Shown here: positions 61,737-64,000 of the stretch, in pieces
Numbering within the stretch: position 1 is the first letter of the stretch
How the letters are laid out: the number at the start of each line of letters is the position of its first letter
Origin: Chamaecrista fasciculata
Lineage: Eukaryota; Streptophyta; Magnoliopsida; Fabales; Fabaceae
Assembly (NCBI GenBank): GCA_003254925.1
Contig: QANZ01034120.1
Span: 70,699-134,698, forward strand
Direction: 5' to 3'
Length of the DNA stretch: 64,000 nucleotides
Notes under the pieces: generated by a model
What the model saw: the letters and a program-made list of their open reading frames with translations, nothing else
What the model was told of the DNA's origin: nothing
Database searches by the model: none
Program-made: the position numbers and the translations under genes

Positions 61737-63945
61737 ATGTTGAAGCTCATTTCTTCATCAGGCATACAAGGCCGTATCCATCGCCTGAACCCGAGTTCCT
61801 TATCGGCTCTCCGGCCTAAAATCGAGTCCACCCCGCCTCTGCTTAAAGTATTGAGTTCTCTCAGGAGGTTAAGTTTGAGCAATCCTAATTTGGGAGGCAG
61901 GGTATTTTTCTGTTCGGATTCGAGTGATGGCTCCGATCATGGAGTCGAGGCCCAAGTGAAGGAAGCTGAGGCCAGTGCCGACGAGCTCGAGTCCAAGGCT
62001 GCTTCTGCTATCGTGCCTACCAATCCTAGACCGGAAGATTATCTCACGGTGAGTTTTGGAGTTTTTGCTAGACAGTTAATTTAAGAATTTCTCAGAAAAT
62101 CTGAGCAATGCAATGATATATATATATATATATATATAAAAAAAATCGTTCTTTTTGCTTTTATTTCTTCAATGTTCTTCATCACTCAATCTTTTTTTGC
62201 TTGTGAAATTTTGCTTCAGCTTAAATTGTCTTTGGTCAATGGAAAATGTGATTCAGAAAAATTGTAGTTTATCTAATCATAAAAAAAGATAGTTATGATA
62301 AAGCAAAGGAAAATGCAAATTCAGTAGCCCAGTTGTCTATGTCCTGTTTTATTCTCGTCTTGGGCAGCAACTGAGAATGAGATATTATTCTCACCAATGA
62401 AATGTAGCCAAAGCTACGAATTCATGGTTGTGTAAACTCTATAATTGCTCGAACTTTGTTGGGACTGGAGCATATGTTTGAAACGCCTGCAATATTATAG
62501 TAACAAAAAGTGTTTTCTTTTGGTATTGCACCATAGTTCACAAGTTGTTCATTCCCTTGAAAATTTTGGTAAACAAAAAGTGAATTTAGCGGCCTAGTTC
62601 CCCACAGGTCTGCCACACTGGGCTAGTAAAATTGTCTGTGCTATTTGTCAGGAAAGCAGAACGAAATTGATACTATAGTAAAGATCTTAATGTCATTTAC
62701 TTTCTTTTCTGTACTTCTATACTGTAATTTATTGTAAGTGTCAACTATTCTTGAGAGGGTGATTATCCTTTGAAACTTTTAGTACCTGCGAAAAGTATGG
62801 AACCTTTGTGTTTAGAAGTTTATTCTGGTCTTGTGCGTCTACTTCATATATGGGCTCTGCTGATATATGGGATGCATTATGCTGTTCCCACACATTGGAA
62901 GTGAATCGAGGATTAGATTGTTTTTCTACTCCCCCATCTTTATTTTTCTTATTTAATATGTTCTGTAAAATAATGTATGCTGAATTGGCTAAGGTAATGG
63001 TAAATGCTAATTATGATAATTTATTTGGAGCTTATGAATGGTTACATTTTTATTCCACTGCTTTCTTATGATAATTTATTCTGAATATTTTTCTCTCTTG
63101 ACACAGGTTTTGGCATTACCGTTGCCACATAGACCTCTTTTTCCAGGCTTTTACATGCCAATCTACGTTAAGGTGTGGTGGGTTGTCAAGAATGATGAAC
63201 TAAAACTCTTTCTTTTCTCATCACGTGAAGCTGGTTGTATTATATGAGAACTGTAACATCTCCTCAGTGCATGAATGGTTTTAAGCTTTTACTAATGGGT
63301 TTAAATGTAGCTTGGAAGTATAATGACCTGTTGATTATTTTACCATACTTCCAGGACCCCAAAGTATTGGCAGCTTTACAGGAAAGTCGAAAACGGCAAG
63401 CCCCTTATGCTGGTGCTTTCCTCCTTAAGGACGAGCCAGAGGCTGATCCAGCTGGCTCTGAAACAGAGAAAAATGTATATGATTTAAAAGGAAAAGAGTT
63501 GTTTAATCGTCTACATGAAGTTGGTACTCTTGCTCAGGTCAGTAATTCTAGTCGCAGCTTATTAGTGGCTGTTCTGTAATTTATTGCTTTACATAGTGCC
63601 TCACTCTGTCACTATTCTCTTATTCAACACCAGATATCAAGTATTGCAGGGGACCAGGTAATCCTTATTGGTCACAGGCGTCTACGTATAACAGAGATGG
63701 TGAGTGATAAAACTGTGAAGATCTACTGAAAGTTTCATTTTTTATTATGCAATTTTTTTGTTATCCATTTTATGTATGTGCTGTAGTTTCATTCACAAGA
63801 ATTCCTATATCTGATAATTTCTTCTGTTTGTTTGGGGTTTGCATGGGTGGCTGGACTACTACATTAATGTCATAACACTGAAAAGTTAATGTCTTTTGTA
63901 TAGGTTAGTGAGGACCCACTTACTGTAAAAGTTGATCATCTCAAG
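61737..63945 (+). CDS. LON1: Lon protease homologue 1, mitochondrial, 5' part
   Basis: First five exons: 61737-62048, 63107-63172, 63355-63537, 63634-63699, 63904-63945, all in phase 0; 223 codons, after which the gene runs out of the window. Residues 1 to about 65 are Arg/Ser/Leu-rich with few acids, a mitochondrial presequence. The family's SAIVPTNPRPEDYLT then leads into the Lon N-terminal substrate-binding domain (PLPHRPLFPGFYMPIYVK, YAGAFLLKDE, HEVGTLAQ, RRLRITEM). The ATPase and Ser-Lys protease domains lie beyond the window. In Arabidopsis LON1 degrades damaged matrix proteins and acts as a chaperone. The first intron is long (1058 bases). Identity is firm. Confidence 0.95.
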
Positions 63946-64000
63946 GTATGCTGTCTATATTTGTGGTTCCGCAGTTTACATTTTTGTAGACTGAAAATTT

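Overview
The window is nuclear DNA of a flowering plant, and the gene families point to a eudicot. It is AT-rich, its genes are split by GT-AG introns (two are GC-AG), and the intergenic space is filled with small transposons. I cannot name the species. All exon boundaries below were read by eye from splice consensus, protein similarity and reading-frame continuity. Each multi-exon model closes in frame.

Layout from left to right: the 3' part of an AAA-ATPase of the AATP1/ASD type (2-1006, +); a 28-exon gene for SUPPRESSOR OF QUENCHING 1 (3321-15924, -); a transposon-rich stretch with a probable mitochondrial DNA insertion (16.6-18.5 kb); a pectinesterase without a PRO domain (20093-22571, +); the plastid ferroportin-like transporter MAR1/IREG3 (24024-27696, +); a kelch-repeat protein with a C-terminal LxLxL motif (30859-34352, +); about 7 kb of repeats (34.4-41.2 kb); a class I KNOX homeobox gene (41287-44499, +); more repeats and a 553-base assembly gap (47022-47574); an intronless nicotianamine synthase (50621-51616, -); about 7 kb without a convincing gene (52-59 kb); an uncharacterised protein with a signal peptide and a striking glycine zipper (59602-61259, -); and, head to head with it, the 5' part of mitochondrial LON1 protease (61737 to the window end, +).

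The genes do not form a pathway. SOQ1 and MAR1 act in plastids, LON1 in mitochondria (and possibly plastids), pectinesterase in the cell wall, and nicotianamine synthase in metal chelation. The one arrangement that suggests co-regulation is the 477-bp divergent promoter between the glycine-zipper gene and LON1.

Much of the structure is mobile DNA whose ends can be seen: a Helitron family (A|TC...CTAG|T ends with a 3' hairpin), one member of which carries a five-copy 106-bp tandem array; Mutator-like MITEs with 9-bp target duplications; hAT-like elements, one nested in another repeat in the nicotianamine synthase promoter; a complete 301-bp TRIM retrotransposon in a KNOX intron; and a solo LTR. 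I saw no bacterial-type system, no CRISPR array and no new gene cluster. The best candidates for new biology are the glycine-zipper protein and the Helitron-end tandem array.
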